Assembly: GCA_009920765.1 (NCBI GenBank)
Contig: RFZJ01000002.1
Location: 59,535-123,534, forward strand
DNA from: Planctomycetota bacterium
GTDB taxonomy: Bacteria; Planctomycetota; Planctomycetia; Gemmatales; Gemmataceae
Length of the DNA: 64,000 nt
Direction: 5' to 3'
The notes under the pieces are model-generated. The model did no database searches, was not told the origin of the DNA, and saw nothing but the letters and a program-made list of their open reading frames with translations. The position numbers and the translations under genes are program-made. This document shows positions 46,141 to 53,645 of this stretch, in pieces (the first letter of the stretch is position 1; each line of letters begins with the position of its first letter).

Positions 46141-47136
46141 TTAGCTATGAACTAATCTGGCAGCATAATTGGAAGCGCCAATGAGTGGAGCTTCAGGGTT
46201 AAGAGCAATCTGGATGGGAATCGATTTCATGAGGCCTAAAAAGCGGCCTTTAGCAAAGAATCCTTCGAGGAATTTACCGTTATTCATGAATGGGAGGATT
46301 TTAGGGGCTATACCGCCGCCAATAAATACCCCACCTGTACCGAGGCATTTTAAAGAAAGGTTTGAAGCTTCTTTTCCGTAAATTGAAACAAAAAGATTAA
46401 GTGTTGCAACCGCAGCGGGGTCGGAGTTGGCCAAGGCCATTTGGGAAACCACAGCGCTGGAATCGGATTCGGCTTTAAGTCGAAGAGTGAGGGCCTCGGT
46501 GGGTTTTTCGACGCCTGTTTCAGTTAGGAAGCGGAAAATATTAAAAAGTCCAGGGCCTGATAAGATTCGTTCGTAGCTTACATGGTCAGGGTAATGCTGC
46601 CTGAGCCAGAGGAATAAATCAATTTCGAGATTATTGGTTGGTGCGAAATCGCAATGTCCCCCCTCGGAAGCGGCAGGATGGTATTTTTCGCCGTCCCAAA
46701 AAAGAATGGCTTCGCCCAAGCCGGTTCCCGCAGCAATGACTGCAATATTTCCGCTAGTGCCATTTTTGCAATCTGGGTTCAAGTGAACTTTTTCCGTGGG
46801 GTTGAGAAAAAGCATTCCGAATGCAGCAGCTTCGAGATCGTTTAAAAGTTTGACTTTTTTGGATTTTACAAAGTCACCGAGTTTAAGTTCGTCAAGTTCC
46901 CAAGGGAGGTTGGTGGTTTTGCATTTTCCGCCAAGGACAGCGCCAGCTACACCAAAACATCCAGCCTCAATCGCAAGGTTTTTATCGTCAGCGAGAAACT
47001 TTTCGAGAATTTCTTCGAGGCTTTTAGGGCCTTTGCTTGGAAAAACAGATTGGCGGATAAGTTTAAGCTTTCCTGCTTCCAGCGAATAAAGTGCTAAAAC
47101 AGTTTTGGTGCCACCTATATCGCCAGCAATAATCAT
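46141..47136 (-). CDS. glk: Glucokinase (Glk family)
   Basis: 331 residues of the hexokinase-like Glk family found in proteobacteria and cyanobacteria. MIIAGDIGGTKTVLALYS carries the ATP phosphate site, FGVAGAV and LLNDLEAAAFG the catalytic Asp region, AAGTGLGEA the second phosphate loop, and SEGGHCDFAPTN the glucose-binding part. It makes glucose 6-phosphate from glucose and ATP. GGAG 9 bases before the ATG at 47136 shows the start; an upstream GTG would add nine hydrophobic residues. It lies 35 bases after rpe. A second, unrelated-branch glucokinase (PpgK-like) is at 30.7 kb. Confidence 0.93.
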   Translation of the reverse strand: MIIAGDIGGTKTVLALYSLEAGKLKLIRQSVFPSKGPKSLEEILEKFLADDKNLAIEAGCFGVAGAVLGGKCKTTNLPWELDELKLGDFVKSKKVKLLNDLEAAAFGMLFLNPTEKVHLNPDCKNGTSGNIAVIAAGTGLGEAILFWDGEKYHPAASEGGHCDFAPTNNLEIDLFLWLRQHYPDHVSYERILSGPGLFNIFRFLTETGVEKPTEALTLRLKAESDSSAVVSQMALANSDPAAVATLNLFVSIYGKEASNLSLKCLGTGGVFIGGGIAPKILPFMNNGKFLEGFFAKGRFLGLMKSIPIQIALNPEAPLIGASNYAARLVHS

Positions 47137-47171
47137 TTGGATAACTCCGAAAAAAAGAATCACATTGGTTA

Positions 47172-47840
47172 TTAAACAATTGAGTTTAGGATTTTCTTGG
47201 AAGCAAAATCGATGCCCCCTTTGTCACCAAAGATTGCAGACCCTGCAACTAAAACCCCTGCTCCCGCCGCAACCACCAAGGGTGCGGTGTGGGCATCAAT
47301 ACCGCCGTCTACTTCAATCTCAACGGCAAGTTTTTTCTGGGTAATGATCGACTTTAATCTGGCGATTTTATCCAGAGTTTCAGGGAGGAATTTCTGTCCG
47401 CCGAACCCTGGGTTTACTGTCATGATTAAAACCAGATCCAACTTTGGCAATATTTCTTCAAGAACGACCAAAGGTGTTGCAGGGTTGAGGGCGACCCCTG
47501 ATTTTTTACCAAGCCCCTTGATGTGTTGAATCGTGCGGTGAAGGTGAGGCGTGTTTTCAGCATGAACAATGATACTGTCGGACCCAGCGTGGGCGAATGC
47601 ATCAAGCAGATTGTCAGGGGTGTTAATCATCAGGTGTGTTTCAAAGGACAACTTTGTTGCCTTGCGGATAGATTGAATTACTGGGATTCCAAAGCTTATA
47701 TTTGGAACAAATTGCCCGTCCATCACATCAATGTGAATTCGGTTGGCTCCTGCCGTTTCAGCCTGGGAGATTTGTTCCCCTAGAATGGTGAAATCTGCAG
47801 CAAGTATTGATGGGGCAAGTAAAGCTTTTGCTGTTGCCAT
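47172..47840 (-). CDS. rpe: Ribulose-phosphate 3-epimerase
   Basis: 222 residues, standard length. It interconverts ribulose 5-phosphate and xylulose 5-phosphate. Conserved motifs: LAPSILAADF, HIDVMDGQFVPNISFG (metal-binding His and Asp), THLMINTPDN, MTVNPGFGGQKF, and EVDGGIDAHTAP with the catalytic Asp. The start at 47840 is 23 bases past the pgl stop, and the gene sits between pgl and glk in the pentose-phosphate train. Confidence 0.97.
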   Translation of the reverse strand: MATAKALLAPSILAADFTILGEQISQAETAGANRIHIDVMDGQFVPNISFGIPVIQSIRKATKLSFETHLMINTPDNLLDAFAHAGSDSIIVHAENTPHLHRTIQHIKGLGKKSGVALNPATPLVVLEEILPKLDLVLIMTVNPGFGGQKFLPETLDKIARLKSIITQKKLAVEIEVDGGIDAHTAPLVVAAGAGVLVAGSAIFGDKGGIDFASKKILNSIV

Positions 47841-47863
47841 TTTAATCTCGATAAGTGAATGAT

Positions 47864-48607
47864 TTAAGAAAGTCCGGATGATGCGTCTGCATCAAGCAGC
47901 CAAAGTAGAGAACCATGTATGGGGTTGATCCCTTGGGAGGGATAAGTCTCAAGAGCAGGCTTGCCTTGAAGAACTTCTTTTAAAGCAGCCACCTTGTCTT
48001 TTCCTGCAACCAGAAAAATCACATTTTTAGCGTGATTGATAATTTCATAGGTTAATGTCATTCGATTGGTATTGAACTTAGGAACAAAATTCGGAACTAC
48101 CCATTTGTTTTTTTCAGTCAGGGCTGTAGTTCCTGGGAATAAAGATGCAGTATGGCCATCAGGTCCCATGCCCAGATATAGAAGATCAAATTGAGGGGGA
48201 TGTCCAGAACTTGGTGTGTTGAAGAATGCAGCGATTTTATTTTGGTAATCTTGAGCAGCTTGATTGATATCGGCTTTTTCAGCCTCCATCCTATGGATTT
48301 GAGATGGGACTGCCGGAATGTGGGAAAGCAGCGCATCTGTGGCCATCTTGAAATTGGAATCAGCATGTGTAGGAGGTACGCTTCTTTCATCGCCCCAGAA
48401 AAAATGGCATTTATCCCATGGAACTTGTTTTTTGTATTCATCAGTGGCTAAAAGGGATAGCATCCCTTTAGGGGTGCTGCCCCCCGATAGGACGACAGAA
48501 AATTTCCCGTTCGCTTTGATGGATGCATTGCAAATGCGGATGAAATGAAGGGCGCCAGCTTCTGCAACAGAATGTGCTGAATCAAGGATTTGGATTTCTC
48601 GGGGCAT
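47864..48607 (-). CDS. pgl: 6-phosphogluconolactonase
   Basis: 247 residues of the SOL/DevB type. It opens 6-phosphogluconolactone to 6-phosphogluconate. Motifs: VVLSGGSTPKGML near residue 40, CHFFWGDERSVPPTHADSN split around residue 75, and MGPDGHTASLFPGT near residue 150. The ATG at 48607 has GGAAA upstream; an ATG at 48619 four codons earlier is also possible. It lies 107 bases after gnd and 23 bases before rpe. Its substrate donor, glucose-6-phosphate dehydrogenase, is not encoded in the window. Confidence 0.95.
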   Translation of the reverse strand: MPREIQILDSAHSVAEAGALHFIRICNASIKANGKFSVVLSGGSTPKGMLSLLATDEYKKQVPWDKCHFFWGDERSVPPTHADSNFKMATDALLSHIPAVPSQIHRMEAEKADINQAAQDYQNKIAAFFNTPSSGHPPQFDLLYLGMGPDGHTASLFPGTTALTEKNKWVVPNFVPKFNTNRMTLTYEIINHAKNVIFLVAGKDKVAALKEVLQGKPALETYPSQGINPIHGSLLWLLDADASSGLS

Positions 48608-48713
48608 AATAATTTCCATGAGAGATAAAGTTGGGATAACCGAAGAGCAAAAATTAAAGGCGCAATTCCACTACAAGTTTGGAAGTACGCCTTAAATGTT
48701 ACCTGTGAAGTCA

Positions 48714-49733
48714 TTAACCGCCGGTAGGTTTTTCAAGATGCCCACCGAATTGAAAACGCATCGCAGAGAGGAGTTTGTCTTGGTACTCCGATTCTCCGCG
48801 GGAAGCGAATCGTTCGTAAAGGGCGGTGGTCAGAACCGGTACAGGTACCCCTTCGTCAATTGCAGCCTTGATCGTCCAGCGGCCTTCACCAGAGTCAGAA
48901 ACGCGGCCAGAAAACTTCTTGAGGCTTGGATCATCCACCAAAGAGATGGCGGTGAGGTCAAGGAGCCACGATGCGATAACACTGCCACGCCTCCAAACTT
49001 CAGCGATGTCGCCAAGGTTGAGATCGTATTGATAGTGCTCAGGGTTTCGAAGAGGAGTAGTTTCTGCATCGATTTCCGCATCTTTTTTGCCGATATTGGC
49101 ACTGTGAAGCACTCCTAGGCCTTCAGCATATGCAGCCATCATGCCGTATTCAATTCCATTATGAACCATCTTTACGAAGTGACCTGCCCCATTAGGGCCG
49201 CAATGTAGGTATCCCTCTTCAGCGGTTCCAGATTTTGCAGCACGGCCTGGTGTTCGATCAATGTTCCCAATACCAGGAGCCAAAGTGGCAAAGATTGGGT
49301 CAAGGTGTTTGACGATGGCGGGTTCGCCACCGATCATCATGCAGTAACCGCGTTCCAATCCCCAAACTCCACCGCTTGTACCGACATCCACATAATGGAT
49401 GCCTTTTGCTGCGAGTTGTTTGGCGCGACGGATATCGTCGACATAATAGGAGTTCCCACCATCGATGAGAACATCGCCACTCGATAAAAGAGGAACTAAT
49501 TCATTGATGGTCTGATCGACCACGCCCGCAGGAACCATCAACCAGATGATTCTTGGAGTCGGAAGTTTTTTTACCATGTCAGCATAAGAGGAGGCACCTT
49601 GAGCTTTCTTGGCTTCATATTTTTTAACGGTTTCTTGACTGCGATCAAATACGACGCAAGTATGTCCACCTCGGATGAGGCGCTCAACCATATTACCACC
49701 CATTCTACCAAGCCCAACCATTGCGATATTCAT
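48714..49733 (-). CDS. gnd: 6-phosphogluconate dehydrogenase, short decarboxylating type
   Basis: 339 residues, the short form (YqeC/GndA-like) rather than the ~470-residue Gnd. It oxidatively decarboxylates 6-phosphogluconate to ribulose 5-phosphate. [19 protein letters not shown] is the nucleotide-binding start, [19 protein letters not shown] holds the SGG substrate motif, and [21 protein letters not shown] the catalytic Lys and Asn. The short form often prefers NAD, but cofactor choice is not shown here. GGAG 7 bases before the ATG at 49733 marks the start. It lies 28 bases after rpiA. Confidence 0.95.
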   Translation of the reverse strand: MNIAMVGLGRMGGNMVERLIRGGHTCVVFDRSQETVKKYEAKKAQGASSYADMVKKLPTPRIIWLMVPAGVVDQTINELVPLLSSGDVLIDGGNSYYVDDIRRAKQLAAKGIHYVDVGTSGGVWGLERGYCMMIGGEPAIVKHLDPIFATLAPGIGNIDRTPGRAAKSGTAEEGYLHCGPNGAGHFVKMVHNGIEYGMMAAYAEGLGVLHSANIGKKDAEIDAETTPLRNPEHYQYDLNLGDIAEVWRRGSVIASWLLDLTAISLVDDPSLKKFSGRVSDSGEGRWTIKAAIDEGVPVPVLTTALYERFASRGESEYQDKLLSAMRFQFGGHLEKPTGG

Positions 49734-49761
49734 TTGAAACTCCACACATTAAAGGGAAAAA

Positions 49762-50430
49762 TTACTTACGAAACGACTCTTTGGTAAGATTGAAGTTACT
49801 ATCGCCGATGAGAACAACATCAGCCATTTGAATGAAAAAACCTGTGTCAACAACACCGGGAATAGTTCGGATTGACATTTCGAGTTTAGCAGGGTCAATG
49901 GTCGGAGGAATAATGCAGTCAAAAATAAGATTTCCGTTGTCGGTTATGCCTTGTGTGCCATTTTTCATCCATATTTCGCCATGAATACCAAGTAATTCAA
50001 GTTTGTGTTTTACCAATGCAGATCCGAATGGCACGACCTCAACCGGAAGTTTGCCTCGGGTACCCAGTTTGGAAACGATTTTATCGTCACCGACAAGGAT
50101 GATGAATTTTTTTGCGGAAGCAGCAATGATTTTTTCCCGAACCAAAGCCCTGCCATAGCCTTTGATTAAATTTAGATCAGGGTCAACTTCATCAGCACCA
50201 TCAATAGCGCAGGAAATATTACCAATAGCCTCTTCAAGGGGAACAAGAGGAATATTTAATGAGCGGGCTAGAGATGCTGAATCTTCAGAAGTGGGAACTC
50301 CTTGAACCTTTAATCCAGCTTTAACTTTTTTACCAAGGAGATTGATAAATGCAACAGATGCTCTACCTGACCCCAAGCCGACAATGTCGCCGGTATTAAT
50401 AAACTCAATTGCTTTTTCGTAAATGGTCAT
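49762..50430 (-). CDS. rpiA: Ribose-5-phosphate isomerase A
   Basis: 222 residues, standard RpiA length. It interconverts ribose 5-phosphate and ribulose 5-phosphate. The phosphate loop is GLGSGRASVAF, the catalytic segment IDGADEVDPDLNLIKGYGRALVREK is seen in two halves with both Asp residues and the catalytic Glu in REK. The usual KGGG reads KGYG. LVGDDKIVSKLG and GVVDTGFFIQMADVV close the fold. It lies 42 bases after tkt and before gnd. The ribosome site is not clear: CAGGA nearly touches the ATG at 50430. Confidence 0.95.
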   Translation of the reverse strand: MTIYEKAIEFINTGDIVGLGSGRASVAFINLLGKKVKAGLKVQGVPTSEDSASLARSLNIPLVPLEEAIGNISCAIDGADEVDPDLNLIKGYGRALVREKIIAASAKKFIILVGDDKIVSKLGTRGKLPVEVVPFGSALVKHKLELLGIHGEIWMKNGTQGITDNGNLIFDCIIPPTIDPAKLEMSIRTIPGVVDTGFFIQMADVVLIGDSNFNLTKESFRK

Positions 50431-50472
50431 TCCTGATTTAGCAACCTGATAAAATTAGTTTGTAATGAACTA

Positions 50473-52587
50473 TCATTTCGAGTGTTTCTTGATTTGGTCC
50501 TTGGCAGCATTAATGATTGCCTCAGGGGAAAACCCGAATTTCTTTTGTAACGCCTTGAGAGGTGCGGAAGCCCCAAAACTGCGCATTCCAATAGTAACAC
50601 CATCCAAGCCGACGAATTTTTCCCAGCCAAAGGTGGAAGCCATTTCAACTGCGACTCTGGCTCGAACCGAACTGGGGAAAACTTCTTCACTATACCCAGG
50701 ATTCTTGGCGCAATAATGATTGTAGATTTCCCATGATGGAATGCTTACCACCCTGGATTTGATACCTTCCCCAACCAGCTTTTCATGGGCTTCAATGCAC
50801 ATGGAAACCTCGCTGCCAGTTGCAATCAGGATTACTTCAGGTTTGTTGCCCTTGGAAGCATCTGCAATAATATACGCACCACGGGCAAGACCGTTTGCAG
50901 GTGCATATTTGGTGCGATCTAATGTCGGTAAATCCTGACGGGTAAGGACCAAAACAACAGGCTCATGTTTGATTGGCATAAGGTATCGCCATGCTTCTGC
51001 GACTTCGTTTGAATCGCAAGGGCGAATGGTGATAATGCCGGGCATTGCCCGGAGTGATGCCAGATGCTCGATGGGTTGATGAGTTGGACCATCTTCCCCA
51101 ACACCGATGGAATCGTGTGTGAAGATGTAAAGAACTGGTATTTCCATAATAGAGCCAATACGGATGGAACCGCGGCCATAATCACTGAAAATAAGGAACC
51201 CAGAACCGTAGGTTCGTAACTTGCTAAGATTCATACCGTTAATGATGGCGCCCATCGCATGTTCGCGAATGCCGAAGTGGAGATTTCTTCCAAGATAATT
51301 GGTGGCTTCGAAATCGCCAGCAACTTCTTTACCGTCTTTTTTAAATGTAAGTCTTGTCTTGGTGCTAGGTGCAAGATCTGCTGCACCACCGATAAGCCAT
51401 GGTACATTAGGAGCGATTGCATTAAGCACTTCAGCGGAAGCAATGCGGCCAGCCTTGCCCTTGGCATCGGCAGGGTAGCTGGGGATGTCTTTATCCCAAC
51501 CTTGCGGAAGTTCTCTCTTTTCCATCAATTCAAGTTGGTTAGCAAGTTCCGGGTAAACCTTTTTGTATTCTTGAAAAAGTTTGTTCCAAGCAGCACTGGC
51601 ATCAGCACCTCTTTTTCCAAGAATGTCTTGAAAATGCTGGTAAACACCGTCTTGTACATCAAAAGTTTTTTCAGGGTCTAATCCGTAATTGATCTTTGCA
51701 CCCTTAATAGCTGCTTCGCCCAATGGTTCGCCGTGTGCAGAATGATGGTCTTCCTTGCCTGGAACACCCCAGGCAATCAAACTGTCAATGATTACCAAGG
51801 TTGGCCTGTCTGTGGTGTGATGGAAAGATTTAATTCCGCGCTCGATCATATCGAGATCGTTGGCATCAGCAATTCGCGTGACGTTCCAGCCAAGACCAAT
51901 AAAGCGAGTAGCTACATCTTCAGAGAAAGCCAAGCTTGTGTGGCCTTCAATGGTGATGCGATTGTTGTCGTAAATCCAGCAAAGATTTGAAAGCTTAAGA
52001 TGACCAGCGAGGGAGGCAGCTTCGTTGGAAATACCTTCCATCATGCAACCATCGCCACAAATCGAATAAACATTATATTTGAAAAGCTCGAACCCAGGCC
52101 GGTTGAAGTAAGCGGCGAGCCATCGTTCAGCCATGGCCATACCAACAGAGGTTGCAAGGCCTTGGCCTAAAGGTCCGGTGGTGGTTTCAACACCACTGGT
52201 CCAGTGGTATTCTGGGTGTCCGGGTGTTTTGCTGTCGAGTTGACGGAAGTTTTTGATGGCGTCAAGAGAGACAGCGGGTTCATTGATGATCGAATAATTT
52301 TTTCCAACGGTTTTGACCCCAGCAAGATGAATCATGGAATAAATAAGCATGGAGGCGTGACCAGCTGAAAGCACGAAGCGATCGCGGTTAGGCCATATTG
52401 GATTGGCAGGATCGAAGTTTAAGAAATTTTGCCAAAGAGTATAAGCTAGTGGGGCTAAAGCAATGGGAGTTCCAGGGTGGCCTGAATTTGCTTTTTGCAC
52501 TGCATCCATGGATAATGTTCGAATGGTATTGATTGCTTTTTGTGCAGGTGTTTTGTTTCGGTCAGAATGAAGAATATCAGTTGCCAC
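50473..52587 (-). CDS. tkt: Transketolase
   Basis: 704 residues of the bacterial full-length form. Thiamine diphosphate enzyme that moves two-carbon units between pentose, heptose and hexose phosphates. ThDP motif GDGCMMEGISNEA...IYDNN (residues about 158-195), active-site His residues in SAGHASMLIYSMIHLAG and HHSAHGEPLG, pyrimidine domain THDSIGVGEDGPTHQPIEHL in parts. The start is GTG at 52587 (GTG GCA ACT), with GGGAG 10 bases upstream. First gene of the minus-strand carbohydrate train, divergent from the superoxide dismutase gene, with a 274-base shared regulatory region. Confidence 0.97.
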   Translation of the reverse strand: MATDILHSDRNKTPAQKAINTIRTLSMDAVQKANSGHPGTPIALAPLAYTLWQNFLNFDPANPIWPNRDRFVLSAGHASMLIYSMIHLAGVKTVGKNYSIINEPAVSLDAIKNFRQLDSKTPGHPEYHWTSGVETTTGPLGQGLATSVGMAMAERWLAAYFNRPGFELFKYNVYSICGDGCMMEGISNEAASLAGHLKLSNLCWIYDNNRITIEGHTSLAFSEDVATRFIGLGWNVTRIADANDLDMIERGIKSFHHTTDRPTLVIIDSLIAWGVPGKEDHHSAHGEPLGEAAIKGAKINYGLDPEKTFDVQDGVYQHFQDILGKRGADASAAWNKLFQEYKKVYPELANQLELMEKRELPQGWDKDIPSYPADAKGKAGRIASAEVLNAIAPNVPWLIGGAADLAPSTKTRLTFKKDGKEVAGDFEATNYLGRNLHFGIREHAMGAIINGMNLSKLRTYGSGFLIFSDYGRGSIRIGSIMEIPVLYIFTHDSIGVGEDGPTHQPIEHLASLRAMPGIITIRPCDSNEVAEAWRYLMPIKHEPVVLVLTRQDLPTLDRTKYAPANGLARGAYIIADASKGNKPEVILIATGSEVSMCIEAHEKLVGEGIKSRVVSIPSWEIYNHYCAKNPGYSEEVFPSSVRARVAVEMASTFGWEKFVGLDGVTIGMRSFGASAPLKALQKKFGFSPEAIINAAKDQIKKHSK

Positions 52588-52861
52588 TTTAATAACACTC
52601 CCGTAATGAAAAATCTTGATATATGCATTCGATATGCGATCAAACCCAATTAACTAAAGCTTAAGTTAACGAACAAATATATTATTACAAGTAAAAATCA
52701 TCATGAATTGGTAAGAAAGATGTGATAGGTGGAATATGAAATATGTGAGTGCGAATAACTTTTTAGATTGTCTTTGTCATATGGTTTAATGAATGTTATG
52801 CTCAATGGCATAAGATTGTAATGATTCCCTCCCAATTTGGCTTTATCTGAAAGGAAATACC
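52588..52861. promoter_or_regulatory. Divergent intergenic region between tkt and sodA
   Basis: 274 AT-rich bases without a gene. A hairpin TTATGC (52796-52801) with GCATAA (52808-52813) and a 6-base loop lies 49 bases before the sodA start, a plausible operator or leader structure. No consensus promoter was found by eye for either gene, though both must start here. Confidence 0.4.
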
Positions 52862-53578
52862 TTGAACACAAATTTAGATCGCAGAAATTTTATTGGTAAA
52901 ACAACCGCTGTAATTGCTGCTGCAGCATTTTCAGGTGATGTTATTGCGCAAGACGATGCAGGTTTTGTTCTCCCAAAACTCCCCTATGCCTACGATGCTC
53001 TCGAGCCTTTTATTGATGCGAAGACTGTCGAAATTCATTACGACAAACACCATCGCACTTATGTATCCAATCTCAACAAACTCCTTGCAGGAAATAAAGA
53101 TTTGATGAAGATGGATATTAATCAATTAGTCAGCAATATTTCAAAGGTTCCTGAAGCTATCAGGCAGGGTGTGATCAATAATGCAGGGGGCAATGCAAAT
53201 CACATTTTATATTGGGATGTAATGGGGCCAAAAGCAGGTGGAAATCCAAGCGGTGCTATCGCAAAAGCTATCGATCAATCCTTCGAAAGCTTTGATAAGT
53301 TCAAAGAAAAAGTCAATCAAGCAGGCCTAACACGGTTTGGTAGTGGTTGGTCATGGCTTGTTGTTGATGCAACCAAGAAACTCCAAGTCATAAGCACTCC
53401 AAATCAGGATAGCCCGTTAATGAACGGTCATACTCCGATTCTTGGAATTGATGTTTGGGAACATGCCTATTATTTGAAATATCAAAACAAAAGAGCTGAT
53501 TATTTGGCTGCCTGGTGGAATTTGGTGAATTGGAAGGCGGTTTCAGATCGTTTTGGTGCTGCAACTTCCAAAAGCTAA
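52862..53578 (+). CDS. sodA: Tat-exported Fe/Mn superoxide dismutase, Mn-type signature
   Basis: 238 residues; converts superoxide to peroxide and oxygen. The N-terminus NLDRRNFIGKTTAVIAAAA carries a twin-arginine motif and hydrophobic stretch ending near DVIAQ, so export by Tat is likely, whereas bacterial Fe/Mn enzymes are usually cytosolic. Metal ligands are visible: His in EIHYDKHH, His in GGNANHILYWD, and Asp/His in GIDVWEHAYYLKY. The GGNANH and NQDSPL motifs match the manganese type. The start is TTG at 52862 with AAAGGA 7 bases before it; no ATG lies upstream of the Tat motif. A strong terminator follows the gene. Confidence 0.92.
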   Translation: MNTNLDRRNFIGKTTAVIAAAAFSGDVIAQDDAGFVLPKLPYAYDALEPFIDAKTVEIHYDKHHRTYVSNLNKLLAGNKDLMKMDINQLVSNISKVPEAIRQGVINNAGGNANHILYWDVMGPKAGGNPSGAIAKAIDQSFESFDKFKEKVNQAGLTRFGSGWSWLVVDATKKLQVISTPNQDSPLMNGHTPILGIDVWEHAYYLKYQNKRADYLAAWWNLVNWKAVSDRFGAATSKS

Positions 53579-53605
53579 TTATTTTGGATGGTCTACCAGC
53601 ATAAG

Positions 53606-53645
53606 AAAAAAGGGGAAGCACCTCAGTGTGCTTCCCTTTTTTTAT
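53606..53645. terminator. Bidirectional terminator between sodA and ftsK
   Basis: GGGAAGCAC (53613-53621) and GTGCTTCCC (53628-53636) form a perfect 9-bp stem with a 6-base loop, flanked by an A-run on the left and a T-run on the right. It can end transcription from both sides: sodA (+) and ftsK (-), whose stop lies inside the T-run side at 53642. Confidence 0.9.

Noticed and set aside
52740..52861. A riboswitch or sRNA upstream of sodA
   Set aside because: Only one short 6-bp hairpin is visible, with no recognisable riboswitch core or paired terminator.
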